This document shows, piece by piece, positions 1-8,160 of a stretch of 9,614 nt of DNA. This DNA comes from Bacteroidota bacterium. Lineage in GTDB: Bacteria; Bacteroidota; Bacteroidia; Bacteroidales; VadinHA17. A program made the position numbers and the translations under genes. Under the pieces are notes generated by a model. It was not told where the DNA came from, made no database searches, and saw only the letters and a program-made list of their open reading frames with translations. Numbering within the stretch: the stretch's first letter is position 1; each line of letters starts with the position of its first letter. Where the stretch lies: positions 1 through 9,614 of the forward strand of contig JAUWMO010000118.1 of the NCBI GenBank assembly GCA_030613125.1, in the 5' to 3' direction.

Positions 1-10
1 CTGGTCGGAC

Positions 11-129
11 GGGCTTTCATTCAGGCGGGTAGCCCCTAACTGATTGATGCTTATAATATTACTGGGCTAAAGCCCGATATTAGTTATTACTCTTTATCCC
101 CGCCATAAATGACGGGGTTAGTCATTTAT
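11..129. repeat. Multi-palindrome intergenic element
   Basis: Four inverted repeats lie close together. GGGCT at 11-15 can pair with AGCCC at 31-35. GGGCT at 64-68 pairs with AGCCC at 71-75. CCCCG at 98-102 pairs with CGGGG at 113-117, extended by two inner pairs around a TAAA loop. ATAAATGAC at 105-113 pairs perfectly with GTCATTTAT at 121-129 around a 7-base loop. The last two share bases 105-113, so only one can form at a time. The makeup (GGGCTAAAGCCC, CCCCGYC...GRCGGGG) resembles short interspersed palindromes that I recall from Bacteroidota intergenic DNA; that likeness is from memory. The 105-129 hairpin ends in a short T-rich tail and could also be a weak plus-strand terminator. Confidence 0.55.
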
Positions 130-183
130 TTTCACACAGCCTCTTCAGTAAGGTATCGAATATATAAATAAAAGGGTTGAATT

Positions 184-201
184 AGTGCGCTTTAGCGTAC
201 T
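184..201. repeat. Short near-perfect hairpin
   Basis: AGTGCGCT at 184-191 faces AGCGTACT at 194-201; all positions pair if one G-T wobble is allowed. The centre is CTTTAG, as in the neighbouring GGGCT/AGCCC palindrome. It sits about 118 bases beyond the stop of the minus-strand operon and could be an RNA 3' structure, but no T-run follows it on either strand. It is more likely another intergenic palindrome. Confidence 0.45.
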
Positions 202-318
202 TTAATCAGAGCATAAATCATCATTAAATCCGAATGTGAATTTTTATTCTTTTTCTCGTTACAAACTACAAATGGGACACCAAAAAGCAGTTTAAAACAG
301 AATTTTCTTTTCCATCAT

Positions 319-2907
319 TTATTTTTCGGGCTGTTTATCCTCTCTTCGAATATATAAGGCAACTTCTTTGCCAAAACCGGAAGGTTTTTTCCATGTAAAA
401 TTACCATCCTGAATATCTGAACCCTTTGTATATTTTAAGGTACCATCAATACAATCCAGCCAGGTAAAAGAATAAGTACCTTTGGTCAGGCGCTTCACCC
501 CGAGATTATTTTCCGAATCATGTGAATACAAAATATAATCGTAATCTTCAGCGGCTAACACATAGTTTGTTTCGCCAAAAGCAAGCGAATCGTTGGGGCT
601 CATTTGATTGAAATTAGTTGATTCAAAAAATGCCTGCAATATTCTGCAATCACTTAACCACGTTTCCGGTGTATTATCTATATCCATACCAAGTACCATA
701 ACATAAGCACCTGCCATTGCAGCCGCCCAGTTCCTTTTCCGGATTTCTTCACGATCCTGGTTTGGACAGGAAATATTTCCGTGAACGTAATCTTCTGACA
801 TGTTCAGATTATATCGTCCGTTTGCATTTTCCCATGCTTTCAGCATCCATTGGTGCAGATCTTCAACAGTACTAACCTCATCCTTATTTGTTTGAATGGC
901 AAATTGACCAATACTTGGATCATTGGCATGATAAAATATGTTCCCCCCAAGTTGATGACTTGCGATTACATGATGGTAATCATCAGCCTCACGGATGGCC
1001 TCAGCAATTTTTGAAGTATGCAACTGCCAGTTCTCTCCAATTTCCTGAGCTTCTTCCATAATACACCAGATAAGATGCTTGTGATGTTTAAATCTGTTTA
1101 TTAAGGTTTGAAGGAATTTTTTTTCATCAGGATTTAATTCACCATCAGTGTCTAAAGACCAGCCAAATTGATCTGAAACATTAATTGCATCATCATAAAT
1201 GAAAAAATAGATTACTATACCATTCTTATCCATTTCAGTAAACCATTCTTCCCACTGATCAAGGATTTTTTCATTTAATCCGTTTTCCGGCTCCTGGTCA
1301 ATCCAGGGATTATGCTTATCATCAGGATATATCACAGGATTTTCATTTTTACTTTTCCAGGCATCTCCGCCGTGAGTTCTTACAGCCATTAAATAAATAC
1401 CATTGCCTCCGTTTTCCTTAAGCTTCCGGATCAGTTTCATCTGGTCCCCATCTCTGGTTCCGTCAGCTCTTCGTTTTCCACGATACAAAAAACCTTCCGG
1501 ATCGCCGGGCCCACAGAGGAAAAACGGATCAAACAATCCGTCTTTATTCTCATCTTTATTATAAACCAGCCATGATGGATTGTTCGGATCTACTATCACT
1601 TGTCCGGGTAAAGCATTATGCGGTCTTTCCAACTTTTCCCCTGTTATATTAGGCTCATAGTCTTGAATGGCGCTAAAAAATTTATTTAAAAATTCTTTTT
1701 CCCTGGTATCCCAAATACTATTCGGATATATTTGGCTTGTTCTGATTAAAATCAGATCCAGCGAGGGAATAATATAAGCCATATTTAACCCTGAGCCAGC
1801 TATCCGAAACATATCATCCGGATATTCAGGGAAATATCCTTTATTTCCAACCTGTTTGGTTTTACCACTTGTCCAGGTTCCTTCTACGTTTCCACAAATA
1901 TTAGGGTATTCGGCTGTTGTCCGGAAATGTTCCACCCAGCCTTTTTTAGTTAGCTGTTTGTTGTCCCATTTTCCATCATGCATTAAGAAATAAGCAAAAC
2001 GTGCATAATCTCTCGGTGTAAGAAACAATCCTCCGTGAGTGACCCATCTGATATTCTTTTTCAGCCATTCTGAATAATCCTGTTGAAGGTATGGATAATA
2101 TCCTACGTCCTTAATTCCAACAGGATTCAGTAATTTTTTCTCTAAAACCTGATATGCCGGTATTCCATACAGGTTTTTAAATATCAATGTAAAATGATTA
2201 AATCCAACACTTGAATAGGTGGATTTCGGGAAATATTCCTCAGGACAACCGGGATTAAAATACAACTTTGCTGATTCTGAATGTTCAGGATGTTTTCCTG
2301 CAATAAAGTTTATTGAATTCTTTTCTCCACCTCTGTCTTCTCCTGCACTTTCAGGCATCAGGCCTGATGTATGTCTGAAAATCTGATCAAACGAGATCTG
2401 TTCTTTTCGGGGATCAGATAATGGAAATCCTTCCGGTAACCAGCGTTTATCATACACCTTACTTTTTAGTGAAAGATCGACTGGTATAGTACCGTCACCG
2501 CTTTCATTGACAGTAATTCCAAACAGAGCCATCGAAATAGATTTTCCGTTGGATGCTAAACGGGCCTTTTTGCCTTTTCCTTCTTCAACAGAAGTCATAT
2601 TCCCATCCTTATCAGCATACCACTCTCCAATGATCCATCCGTTTTTTATTACAATACAGCTTTTTGGCATTAATGACTTGCCATCCCAGTTACTCTTCAC
2701 ATTCCATTCTCCAAATTTTTTAAGCTTTTGCGGATCGATACCCAGGGAATCAATAAAACCCGGGTTTGTATTCTTTCTCCATCCGCCGGAGGACCCGGGA
2801 GGAGGAAAATATTCTTGCATATATACTTGTGATTCTGCTATTTCCTGAGCTTTGATCAAAGGAAATGAAATAATTATAAGCATTAAGATGGCTGGAAAAG
2901 ATTTCAT
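319..2907 (-). CDS. Secreted serine hydrolase (beta-lactamase-like) fused to a TIM-barrel glycosidase-like domain
   Basis: 862 aa. Residues 1-20 form a Sec signal peptide with likely cleavage after IKA20, so the protein is exported. Residues about 50-415 look like the beta-lactamase/S12 (class C, esterase-like) family: SxxK is S119-N-G-K122, the second motif is probably Y231-S-S, and HGGLFLTPRDYARF (291-304) plus PSLDLILIRTS (381-391) are typical family stretches. The third (KTG/HxG) motif is not canonical; AGSG (370-373) stands there. Residues about 437-770 look like a TIM barrel of the DUF4038/GH-like kind: PFFLCGPGDPEGFLYRG (461-477), candidate acid/base E618 or E619 in IWCIMEE, and candidate nucleophile E705 in NMSEDY. 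Residues about 780-855 form a beta-rich tail like the 'putative collagen-binding' domain found behind such barrels, which does not imply collagen binding. The start overlaps the sulfatase stop (ATGA), so the two are co-transcribed and probably translationally coupled. Domain calls come from motif reading; the catalytic roles are inferred. A beta-lactam-resistance role is unlikely. Confidence 0.82.
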   Translation of the reverse strand: MKSFPAILMLIIISFPLIKAQEIAESQVYMQEYFPPPGSSGGWRKNTNPGFIDSLGIDPQKLKKFGEWNVKSNWDGKSLMPKSCIVIKNGWIIGEWYADKDGNMTSVEEGKGKKARLASNGKSISMALFGITVNESGDGTIPVDLSLKSKVYDKRWLPEGFPLSDPRKEQISFDQIFRHTSGLMPESAGEDRGGEKNSINFIAGKHPEHSESAKLYFNPGCPEEYFPKSTYSSVGFNHFTLIFKNLYGIPAYQVLEKKLLNPVGIKDVGYYPYLQQDYSEWLKKNIRWVTHGGLFLTPRDYARFAYFLMHDGKWDNKQLTKKGWVEHFRTTAEYPNICGNVEGTWTSGKTKQVGNKGYFPEYPDDMFRIAGSGLNMAYIIPSLDLILIRTSQIYPNSIWDTREKEFLNKFFSAIQDYEPNITGEKLERPHNALPGQVIVDPNNPSWLVYNKDENKDGLFDPFFLCGPGDPEGFLYRGKRRADGTRDGDQMKLIRKLKENGGNGIYLMAVRTHGGDAWKSKNENPVIYPDDKHNPWIDQEPENGLNEKILDQWEEWFTEMDKNGIVIYFFIYDDAINVSDQFGWSLDTDGELNPDEKKFLQTLINRFKHHKHLIWCIMEEAQEIGENWQLHTSKIAEAIREADDYHHVIASHQLGGNIFYHANDPSIGQFAIQTNKDEVSTVEDLHQWMLKAWENANGRYNLNMSEDYVHGNISCPNQDREEIRKRNWAAAMAGAYVMVLGMDIDNTPETWLSDCRILQAFFESTNFNQMSPNDSLAFGETNYVLAAEDYDYILYSHDSENNLGVKRLTKGTYSFTWLDCIDGTLKYTKGSDIQDGNFTWKKPSGFGKEVALYIRREDKQPEK

Positions 2908-4478
2908 TTTCTTGAGTCCAGATAAGTTTTAAGATATTCCTGTGATAATTCATCTGAATCCCCGAATTTCTCCCGGAGTTCTTTTAATTTTAAGTGCAAC
3001 TTATCTTTGACCCCGGTATATTCAGGATCGTTATAAACGTTATTCATTTCGTCCGGATCTTTTTTCAGATCATATAATTCCCATTCATCAATATCATAAT
3101 AAAAATGGATCAGTTTATACCTGTCGGTCCGTACACCATAATGCCTCTTAACCATGTGAACAGAGGGATATTCATAATAATGGTAATAAACAGCGTCACG
3201 CCAGTTTTTATTTTTACCATTAACCACCTCACGGAAAGAAACCCCTTGTATTTCATCTGGTATTTCAACTCCGGCATAGTCGAGGAAAGTTGGTGCGAAA
3301 TCAAGATTCAAAACCATTTCATCGATAACGGTACCCTGATTAATTTCTTTTGGATAACGTATCAGTAATGGCATTCGTAACGACTGTTCGTACATGAACC
3401 GTTTATCGAACCAGCCGTGTTCACCGAGATAAAATCCCTGATCGGAAGTATAAATTATTATGGTATTTTTTGTCAATCCGTTCTGATCCAGATAATCAAG
3501 GATTTTTCCAACACCGTCGTCAACCGATTTGATACAGCGCAGATAATCTTTTATATACCGGTTGAATTTCCATTTGGCCAGTTCTTCATCTTTCAGGTTG
3601 GCATCTTTAAGGGCCTGGTTTTTGTGATCGTATGCTGCATGCCATTGTTCAAGCTGATCTTCTTCAAATCTTTTTAATTCATTATTAAACCCGGTTTGAT
3701 TGCCATCAGGATCGATTAAAAACTTGAAATCATGGCCCCACTTCATATGTCCGGCTATCTCCATTTCCTGTTCTTTTGCTGCACTCCCCATGTTCGAATA
3801 ATCATCGAAAAAGTTTGACGGAACATCAAATTTTTTATCGTCGTATAAGGTAAGGTAATCAGGGGAAGGTTTCCAGTTTCTGTGAGGCGCCTTGTGGTGG
3901 TATAACAGGCAGAAAGGTTTTGATTTATCCCGCTTTGTATCTAACCAGTCGAGAGCGAATTTTGTGATCAACCCGGTTACATAACCTTTAACCCTCTTTT
4001 TTTCTCCGTTTTCAATGATATCCGGATTGTAATAAGCGCCTTGACCGGGTAATATATTCCAATAGTCAAATCCCTGGGGTTCACTTCGCAGATGCCACTT
4101 CCCGACAATAGCTGTTTGATACCCGGCTTTTTGCAACAGTTTTGGAAATGTCATCTGATCGCCGTCGAATACATTGACGTTATCAACTTTCCCATTGATG
4201 TGGCTGTATTTGCCGGTCAGTAATACTGCCCGGCTTGGAGCACAAATGGAATTGGTGACAAAGCTCTGGTTAAAGATCGCACCTTCAGAAGCAATCCGGT
4301 CAATATTTGGTGTTTCATTCAGACCATGGCCGTAAGCACTTATTGCCTGGTAGGCATGATCATCACTCATAATAAAGATTATGTTTGGCTTCATTTGCTT
4401 AGAATTGTTTGATGTACAGGACACTAATCCTGCAAAGGCAAACAGAAGTGCGGAAAAAAGGATAATTATTGTTTTCAT
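2904..4478 (-). CDS. Lipoprotein family S1 (formylglycine-dependent) sulfatase
   Basis: 524 aa, a normal length for S1 sulfatases, which hydrolyse sulfate esters using a formylglycine made from a motif Cys or Ser. The signature is complete: C79-A-P-S-R83 is the C-x-P-x-R maturation motif, D39-D40 in IMSDDH and D346-Q347 in TSDQG are the calcium ligands, and G-K127-W-H129 and HHKAPHR (194-200) are the usual active-site neighbours. The C-terminal ELYDLKKDPDEMNNV (467-481) is the typical S1 tail. The N-terminus has a hydrophobic segment and lipobox LVSC21, so it is likely a lipoprotein facing the periplasm or cell surface. Cys rather than Ser in the motif needs an FGE-type or anSME maturase, which is not in the window. 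The overall sequence recalls the N-acetylglucosamine-6-sulfatase/arylsulfatase group, but substrate and subfamily cannot be fixed by eye. It is first in a two-gene minus-strand operon, and its stop overlaps the next start by 4 bases. Confidence 0.95.
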   Translation of the reverse strand: MKTIIILFSALLFAFAGLVSCTSNNSKQMKPNIIFIMSDDHAYQAISAYGHGLNETPNIDRIASEGAIFNQSFVTNSICAPSRAVLLTGKYSHINGKVDNVNVFDGDQMTFPKLLQKAGYQTAIVGKWHLRSEPQGFDYWNILPGQGAYYNPDIIENGEKKRVKGYVTGLITKFALDWLDTKRDKSKPFCLLYHHKAPHRNWKPSPDYLTLYDDKKFDVPSNFFDDYSNMGSAAKEQEMEIAGHMKWGHDFKFLIDPDGNQTGFNNELKRFEEDQLEQWHAAYDHKNQALKDANLKDEELAKWKFNRYIKDYLRCIKSVDDGVGKILDYLDQNGLTKNTIIIYTSDQGFYLGEHGWFDKRFMYEQSLRMPLLIRYPKEINQGTVIDEMVLNLDFAPTFLDYAGVEIPDEIQGVSFREVVNGKNKNWRDAVYYHYYEYPSVHMVKRHYGVRTDRYKLIHFYYDIDEWELYDLKKDPDEMNNVYNDPEYTGVKDKLHLKLKELREKFGDSDELSQEYLKTYLDSRK

Positions 4479-4679
4479 ATAGGTCGATTTAGGTTTATAT
4501 ATAAATGTTCTTTAATGATAAAGTTAAAAAAAAATAACCAAACGAGGTAGTTCATTTCGGTATTTCACAAATATTCTTTTTTATACTTTCGAAACAAATA
4601 TATTATTTAATTATTTATCTTGCGTATTATTACTTTTTTTAATGAAGAACAGGAATATAAAATTCCGATATATTTAATT
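4479..4679. promoter_or_regulatory. Divergent intergenic control region
   Basis: These 201 AT-rich bases lie between divergently transcribed genes and should carry promoters for both. On the minus strand, TAACTTTA (4526 to 4519) matches the Bacteroidota -7 element TAnnTTTG except for the last base, and a TTTG lies upstream at 4542-4539. The 12-base gap between them is shorter than the usual 19 or so, so this is only a candidate. On the plus strand, TACTTTCG at 4584-4591 has one mismatch to TAnnTTTG, with no clear -33 TTG. There is no Shine-Dalgarno sequence before either start, as is normal in Bacteroidota. I see no clear operator palindrome. Confidence 0.4.
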
Positions 4680-5543
4680 ATGAAGTCTAAACCCTGGTTA
4701 ACTTATGCCTTAATAACGATTACATTCTGGGGAACGTGGGGAGCATTGATTGAGATAACGGAAAAAGCAGGATTCCCTGCTACATTAGGGTATATAGTAT
4801 GGGCAATAACTATGATATTTCCCGCCACGTATGCCTTAATGAACATAAAATGGAAACTTGATGTCAATAAAAAAGCGATTTTTCACGGTTCTGTGATTGG
4901 ATTATTAGGCGCATCCGGGCAATTGATACTTTTTCAGGCTTTAAGAACCGGGCCGGCATATGTTGTTTTTCCTTTCATTTCTCTGTCGCCTTCGGTAACA
5001 ATCCTGCTTTCATTTTGGTTAATAAAAGAGAGAGCTGCTTTAAAGACCTGGATAGGTATTTTAGTAGCGTTAATAACCATTCCCTTATTAGCTTATCAAC
5101 CGCCTGAACGTGGGCAGGCCTTTGGATATCTCTGGATATTCTTGTCGTTATTCGTTTTTCTGGCATGGGGCATTCAGGCTTTTTTTATAAAGAAAGCCAA
5201 CAACCATATGAAAGCTGAAAGTATCTTTTTTTATATGATGGCAACGGGATTATTATTAATTCCCTGGGCGCTTTTAATGACTGACTTTTCTGAAAAAATA
5301 TATTGGGGACTTAAGGGGCCTTATTTAGCAGCCGGAATTCATTTATTAAGTTCTACCGGGGCATTATGTCTGGTTTATGCTTTTCGGTACGGGAAAGCTA
5401 TTGTAGTTAGTCCGTTAATTAATGCAGGGGCTCCGGTAATTACGATAGTTTTATCGCTGATAATTTATGGGGTATTCCCTCATTTGATATTATTAACAGG
5501 AATGATCCTGGCAGTCATTGCCATTATTTTTATGGCTGAATAA
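4680..5543 (+). CDS. EamA-family (drug/metabolite transporter superfamily) permease
   Basis: 287 aa, almost entirely hydrophobic, with about ten membrane helices in two EamA halves. The repeat is visible: GPAYVVFPFISLSPSVTILL (91-110) in the first half matches GKAIVVSPLINAGAPVITIV (238-257) in the second, each at the end of a half as in the DMT superfamily. The protein sits in the inner membrane and exports or imports small metabolites; the substrate cannot be told from sequence. I chose the ATG at 4680 because MKSKPWLTYALITITFW gives the usual short cytoplasmic tail before helix 1. An in-frame TTG at 4620 would add 20 mostly polar residues and lacks a ribosome site. The next plus-strand gene starts 143 bases downstream across a repeat array and probably has its own promoter. 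The genomic position suggests, but does not show, transport of a sugar-derived product. Confidence 0.88.
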   Translation: MKSKPWLTYALITITFWGTWGALIEITEKAGFPATLGYIVWAITMIFPATYALMNIKWKLDVNKKAIFHGSVIGLLGASGQLILFQALRTGPAYVVFPFISLSPSVTILLSFWLIKERAALKTWIGILVALITIPLLAYQPPERGQAFGYLWIFLSLFVFLAWGIQAFFIKKANNHMKAESIFFYMMATGLLLIPWALLMTDFSEKIYWGLKGPYLAAGIHLLSSTGALCLVYAFRYGKAIVVSPLINAGAPVITIVLSLIIYGVFPHLILLTGMILAVIAIIFMAE

Positions 5544-5549
5544 AGAAAA

Positions 5550-5597
5550 GTCAAAAAGTCGAAAGTCGAAGAGGTCAAAAAGTCGAAAATGTCGAAT
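5550..5597 (+). repeat. Degenerate GTC(G/A)AAA tandem array, copy 1
   Basis: Six units of the form GTCRAAA start at 5550, 5558, 5565, 5574, 5582 and 5591, so the spacing alternates between 7, 8 and 9 bases. The array begins 6 bases after the transporter stop codon. A second, longer array of the same units lies at 8161-8257, after the next gene. The units are too short and too variable for CRISPR. Similar GTCGAAA-type spacers are familiar to me from Bacteroidota intergenic DNA; their role is not known to me. Confidence 0.75.
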
Positions 5598-5604
5598 GAT
5601 CATT

Positions 5605-5636
5605 TATGGACAAACCGAATAATTTTTATTAATTTG
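5605..5636 (+). promoter_or_regulatory. Candidate Bacteroidota-type promoter for the Asp-box lipoprotein gene
   Basis: TTAATTTG at 5629-5636 differs from the -7 consensus TAnnTTTG at one fixed base. About 20 bases upstream, TATG at 5605-5608 is a weak stand-in for the -33 TTG. Transcription would start near 5643, leaving a leader of about 44 bases before the ATG at 5687. Position and spacing are sensible, but the region is so AT-rich that a chance match is quite possible. Confidence 0.3.
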
Positions 5637-5686
5637 ATTAGTTTTATTCTATTCTATTAATTAAAATTAGAAATCCACTATTAATT

Positions 5687-8131
5687 ATGTATTACTTAAA
5701 CAGGTTTTTACCATTGATTTTGTTGTTTTTGTTTCTCAGTGCAGGATGCAAAGAGAATAAAAATACCTCAAAAGAAGATCAGAGTTTTCCTGAATCAACC
5801 GGGTGGAAAGTAATTGGCCCGGGCGGTGGGGGAGGGGTCTTCCTGCCTACAATCAGCCCGTTCGACGAAAATTTTGTGTTCACACACTGCGATATGACAG
5901 GCGCCTACGTTTCCTGTGACGGAGGCCGGAATTGGCGTATGTTTAACCTTTGGACAGTACCTGTTGATTTTGAATTCGATCCTGATAATCCCAATACAGT
6001 GTATGCCGCAAGTCGTGGTTATCGCCATAGTGAAGGCAGGGGATCAGGGCTTAGTCTTCTATACAGATCAGAAGACCGGGGGAAACGCTGGAGAATAGTT
6101 TATCCTGATGTCAGCAAGGCAAAGAAAGCCGAGAGGTTGCAGAATTTCGATCTTGTCCCTTCTGAGCTTATTGAAGGGGTTTTGGACGGTTCAATTGATA
6201 AGATCAGGGTAGATCCGGCAAACAGTCGCCGTATTTATCTGGGTTTATCACCTCTAAGATCATATATAGGTAGTAGCGGAAAATCAAGCGATTCCAATGC
6301 TGCCATGCTTGTTCTATCTACAAACTACGGCGAAAGCTGGAACCTTGTGGCCAAATTGCCGGGACAAAATGTAAAAGCCATATTCCCGGGAAGTTTAAAA
6401 AACCGGTCCGGTGAAGTTACCGTATTTACAGAAAGCGCCTGTGTTCGAATCAATGAAAACAGAGGTGAGATCACAGAACTCCCATTACCGGTAGATCGCA
6501 TGATAGCGGTAGAAGGCGGAACCAGCGAATCTGAAACCATGATTTATTTAATATCTCCCTTTATACGTTCAAAGGGGAAAATAACAGGAGGCGTTTATTT
6601 AAGTAAGGATTGGGGAGAAAACTGGATTCAAATAAACGAAGACTTGCTTAAGGATATTGCTAAAGAAAGGGTGCCGGCTTTTCGTAGAGGTCTGGCAGTA
6701 TGTGAATCGAAACCGAAAGTAGCATATATTTCAACTATTAATCCAATTTCTCACGAAAACGGTACGATCGAGGAACAATATTGTATATTCAAAACAGAAA
6801 ATGCAGGAAAGAACTGGAAGCCGGTGTTATTGGCCTCCACACCCCGGGGTTATATTACAGATAATTTTAAAGGTTCCTGGATGGAACGCAGCTTTGACCC
6901 CGGATGGGGAGGCAGCCCTATCGATCTTGGTGTTGCCCCAATAAATCCTGATATTTGTTTTGCAGGTGATAATGGCCGGGGTTATAAAACTACCGACGGA
7001 GGGAAATCATGGGAACAGGTTTACAGTCAAAACCGGTCCGATGGCTCAGTTGCAAGCGGAGGCCTTGATGTAACCACTTGTTACGGAGTTCATTTCGACC
7101 CATTCGACAAAGATCATTTTTTTATTAGTTACACAGACATGGGGCTGTTCCACACATTTAATGGTGGTAAAAGCTGGTTCCATGTCCTTAATGGAATACC
7201 CAGGCCATGGCAAAATACATGTTACTGGATCGGGTTTGATCCTGAGGTTAAGGGAAGGGTATGGTCGGTTTGGGCTAATGCGCATGACCTGCCCAGGGAT
7301 AAAATGTTTGGAGATAGAGGATTTGACCGCTTTTTAGGCGGGGTGGCAGTTTCTGACGATGATGGGCGTACATGGCGTAAAAGTAACAACGGAATACCTG
7401 AAAACGCTGTCTGCACCAATATTTTAATTGATCCTGATTCACCCGTTGATGCAAGGATAATGTACGTGAGTGTTTTTGATAAGGGTGTTTATAAATCAAC
7501 CGATGGTGGAAAGAACTGGATGGAGGTAAATAACGGATTGGGTGAAAACCTGTTTGCCTGGCAGCTGCAGCGCGCTTCTACAGGCCGGTTGTTTGTGTTA
7601 TTCAGTCGTGGAAAACGGAAAGGCAAGACAGTTAATGGCGCCATTTATTATAGCGACGACCAGGCAGCCGGTTGGAAAAAATTATCACTCCCGGAAGGTG
7701 TTAATGCTCCGCACGATCTGCTTATTGATCCTGAAAATACTGAAAGGATGTACTTAAGTTGCTGGCCCCGTACTTCGGAGGGCAATGATATATGTGGTGG
7801 GGTTTATAAGACCGAAGATGGAGGAAATACATGGAAGCAGGTTTTTGATGAAAAGGTTCGTGTTAACTCGGCAGGCCTGGATCCAAATAAACCTGATATC
7901 ATTTATATAAACACTTTCCAAAATGCAGCCTATCGAAGTGATAATTACGGCGAAACCTGGAATAGAATAGAAGGTTACAGATTTAAATGGGGACAACGGG
8001 CCATTCCTGATATCCATAATCCCGGCATGCTCTATCTGCCCACATATGGCGGCAGTGTTTACTATGGACCCGCTACCGGGGTACCAGATGTTTTTGAAGA
8101 TATTGAAAATATGCCGGAGGGATGGTGGTAG
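5687..8131 (+). CDS. Lipoprotein with twelve Asp-box (BNR) motifs; GH74/sialidase-like beta-propeller
   Basis: 814 aa. A hydrophobic leader ends in lipobox LSAGC21, so it is probably a lipid-anchored envelope protein. Twelve Asp-box motifs (S/T-x-D/N-x-G-x-x-W or close variants) begin near residues 76, 128, 211, 306, 370, 435, 490, 556, 604, 656, 709 and 751; the tenth (SDDQAAGW) is degenerate. Many are preceded by D-P-x-n-P...(V/I)Y strands such as FDPDNPNTVYAA (97-108). This pattern means beta-propeller blades, and the number and length fit the two-propeller architecture of GH74 xyloglucan hydrolases and VPS10-like proteins better than a six-bladed sialidase. Conserved-looking stretches are GPGGGGGVFLPTISPFDE (44-61), CDMTGAYVS (68-76) and WGGSPIDLGV (407-416). 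I cannot place it in a named glycosidase or lyase family. Enzyme action on a glycan is inferred from fold and neighbours; a binding role is equally open. The gene stands alone between two repeat-filled spacers. Confidence 0.87.
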   Translation: MYYLNRFLPLILLFLFLSAGCKENKNTSKEDQSFPESTGWKVIGPGGGGGVFLPTISPFDENFVFTHCDMTGAYVSCDGGRNWRMFNLWTVPVDFEFDPDNPNTVYAASRGYRHSEGRGSGLSLLYRSEDRGKRWRIVYPDVSKAKKAERLQNFDLVPSELIEGVLDGSIDKIRVDPANSRRIYLGLSPLRSYIGSSGKSSDSNAAMLVLSTNYGESWNLVAKLPGQNVKAIFPGSLKNRSGEVTVFTESACVRINENRGEITELPLPVDRMIAVEGGTSESETMIYLISPFIRSKGKITGGVYLSKDWGENWIQINEDLLKDIAKERVPAFRRGLAVCESKPKVAYISTINPISHENGTIEEQYCIFKTENAGKNWKPVLLASTPRGYITDNFKGSWMERSFDPGWGGSPIDLGVAPINPDICFAGDNGRGYKTTDGGKSWEQVYSQNRSDGSVASGGLDVTTCYGVHFDPFDKDHFFISYTDMGLFHTFNGGKSWFHVLNGIPRPWQNTCYWIGFDPEVKGRVWSVWANAHDLPRDKMFGDRGFDRFLGGVAVSDDDGRTWRKSNNGIPENAVCTNILIDPDSPVDARIMYVSVFDKGVYKSTDGGKNWMEVNNGLGENLFAWQLQRASTGRLFVLFSRGKRKGKTVNGAIYYSDDQAAGWKKLSLPEGVNAPHDLLIDPENTERMYLSCWPRTSEGNDICGGVYKTEDGGNTWKQVFDEKVRVNSAGLDPNKPDIIYINTFQNAAYRSDNYGETWNRIEGYRFKWGQRAIPDIHNPGMLYLPTYGGSVYYGPATGVPDVFEDIENMPEGWW

Positions 8132-8160
8132 TTGAAAAGTAAGTGACTAAATGAAGAAAT

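Larger units (their letters stand above)
1..318. other. Non-coding, palindrome-rich region downstream of the minus-strand operon
   Basis: I see no credible gene here. The stretch lies beyond the stop codon of the minus-strand serine hydrolase/glycosidase-like gene. It is AT-rich and contains several short inverted repeats (listed separately at 11-129 and 184-201), two of which have a CTTTAG or CTAAAG centre. No hairpin is followed on the minus strand by a convincing T-run, so I do not assign a firm terminator for the operon. Any gene to the left is outside the window. Confidence 0.7.

Noticed and set aside
319..580. Collagenase or collagen-binding activity from the C-terminal domain
   Set aside because: The likeness is only to a Pfam-style name for a small beta domain that follows many glycosidase barrels; nothing here suggests collagen as a ligand.
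2507..2848. Plus-strand open frame of 113 codons opposite the start of the serine hydrolase gene
   Set aside because: It lies antisense within a well-supported coding region, shows no recognisable motif, and is the mirror of real codons.
319..2907. Beta-lactam resistance gene
   Set aside because: The SxxK domain is joined to a glycosidase-like barrel and co-transcribed with a sulfatase, the KTG motif is not canonical, and context points to glycan chemistry.
4620..4679. TTG start giving a 20-residue longer transporter
   Set aside because: The extra residues are not hydrophobic or typical of the family, and the ATG at 4680 gives the normal EamA N-terminus.
5687..8131. Confident call as a sialidase
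   Set aside because: Asp boxes occur in many propeller families; the arginine triad and RIP-type motif of GH33 sialidases are not apparent, and twelve boxes are too many for a single six-bladed domain.
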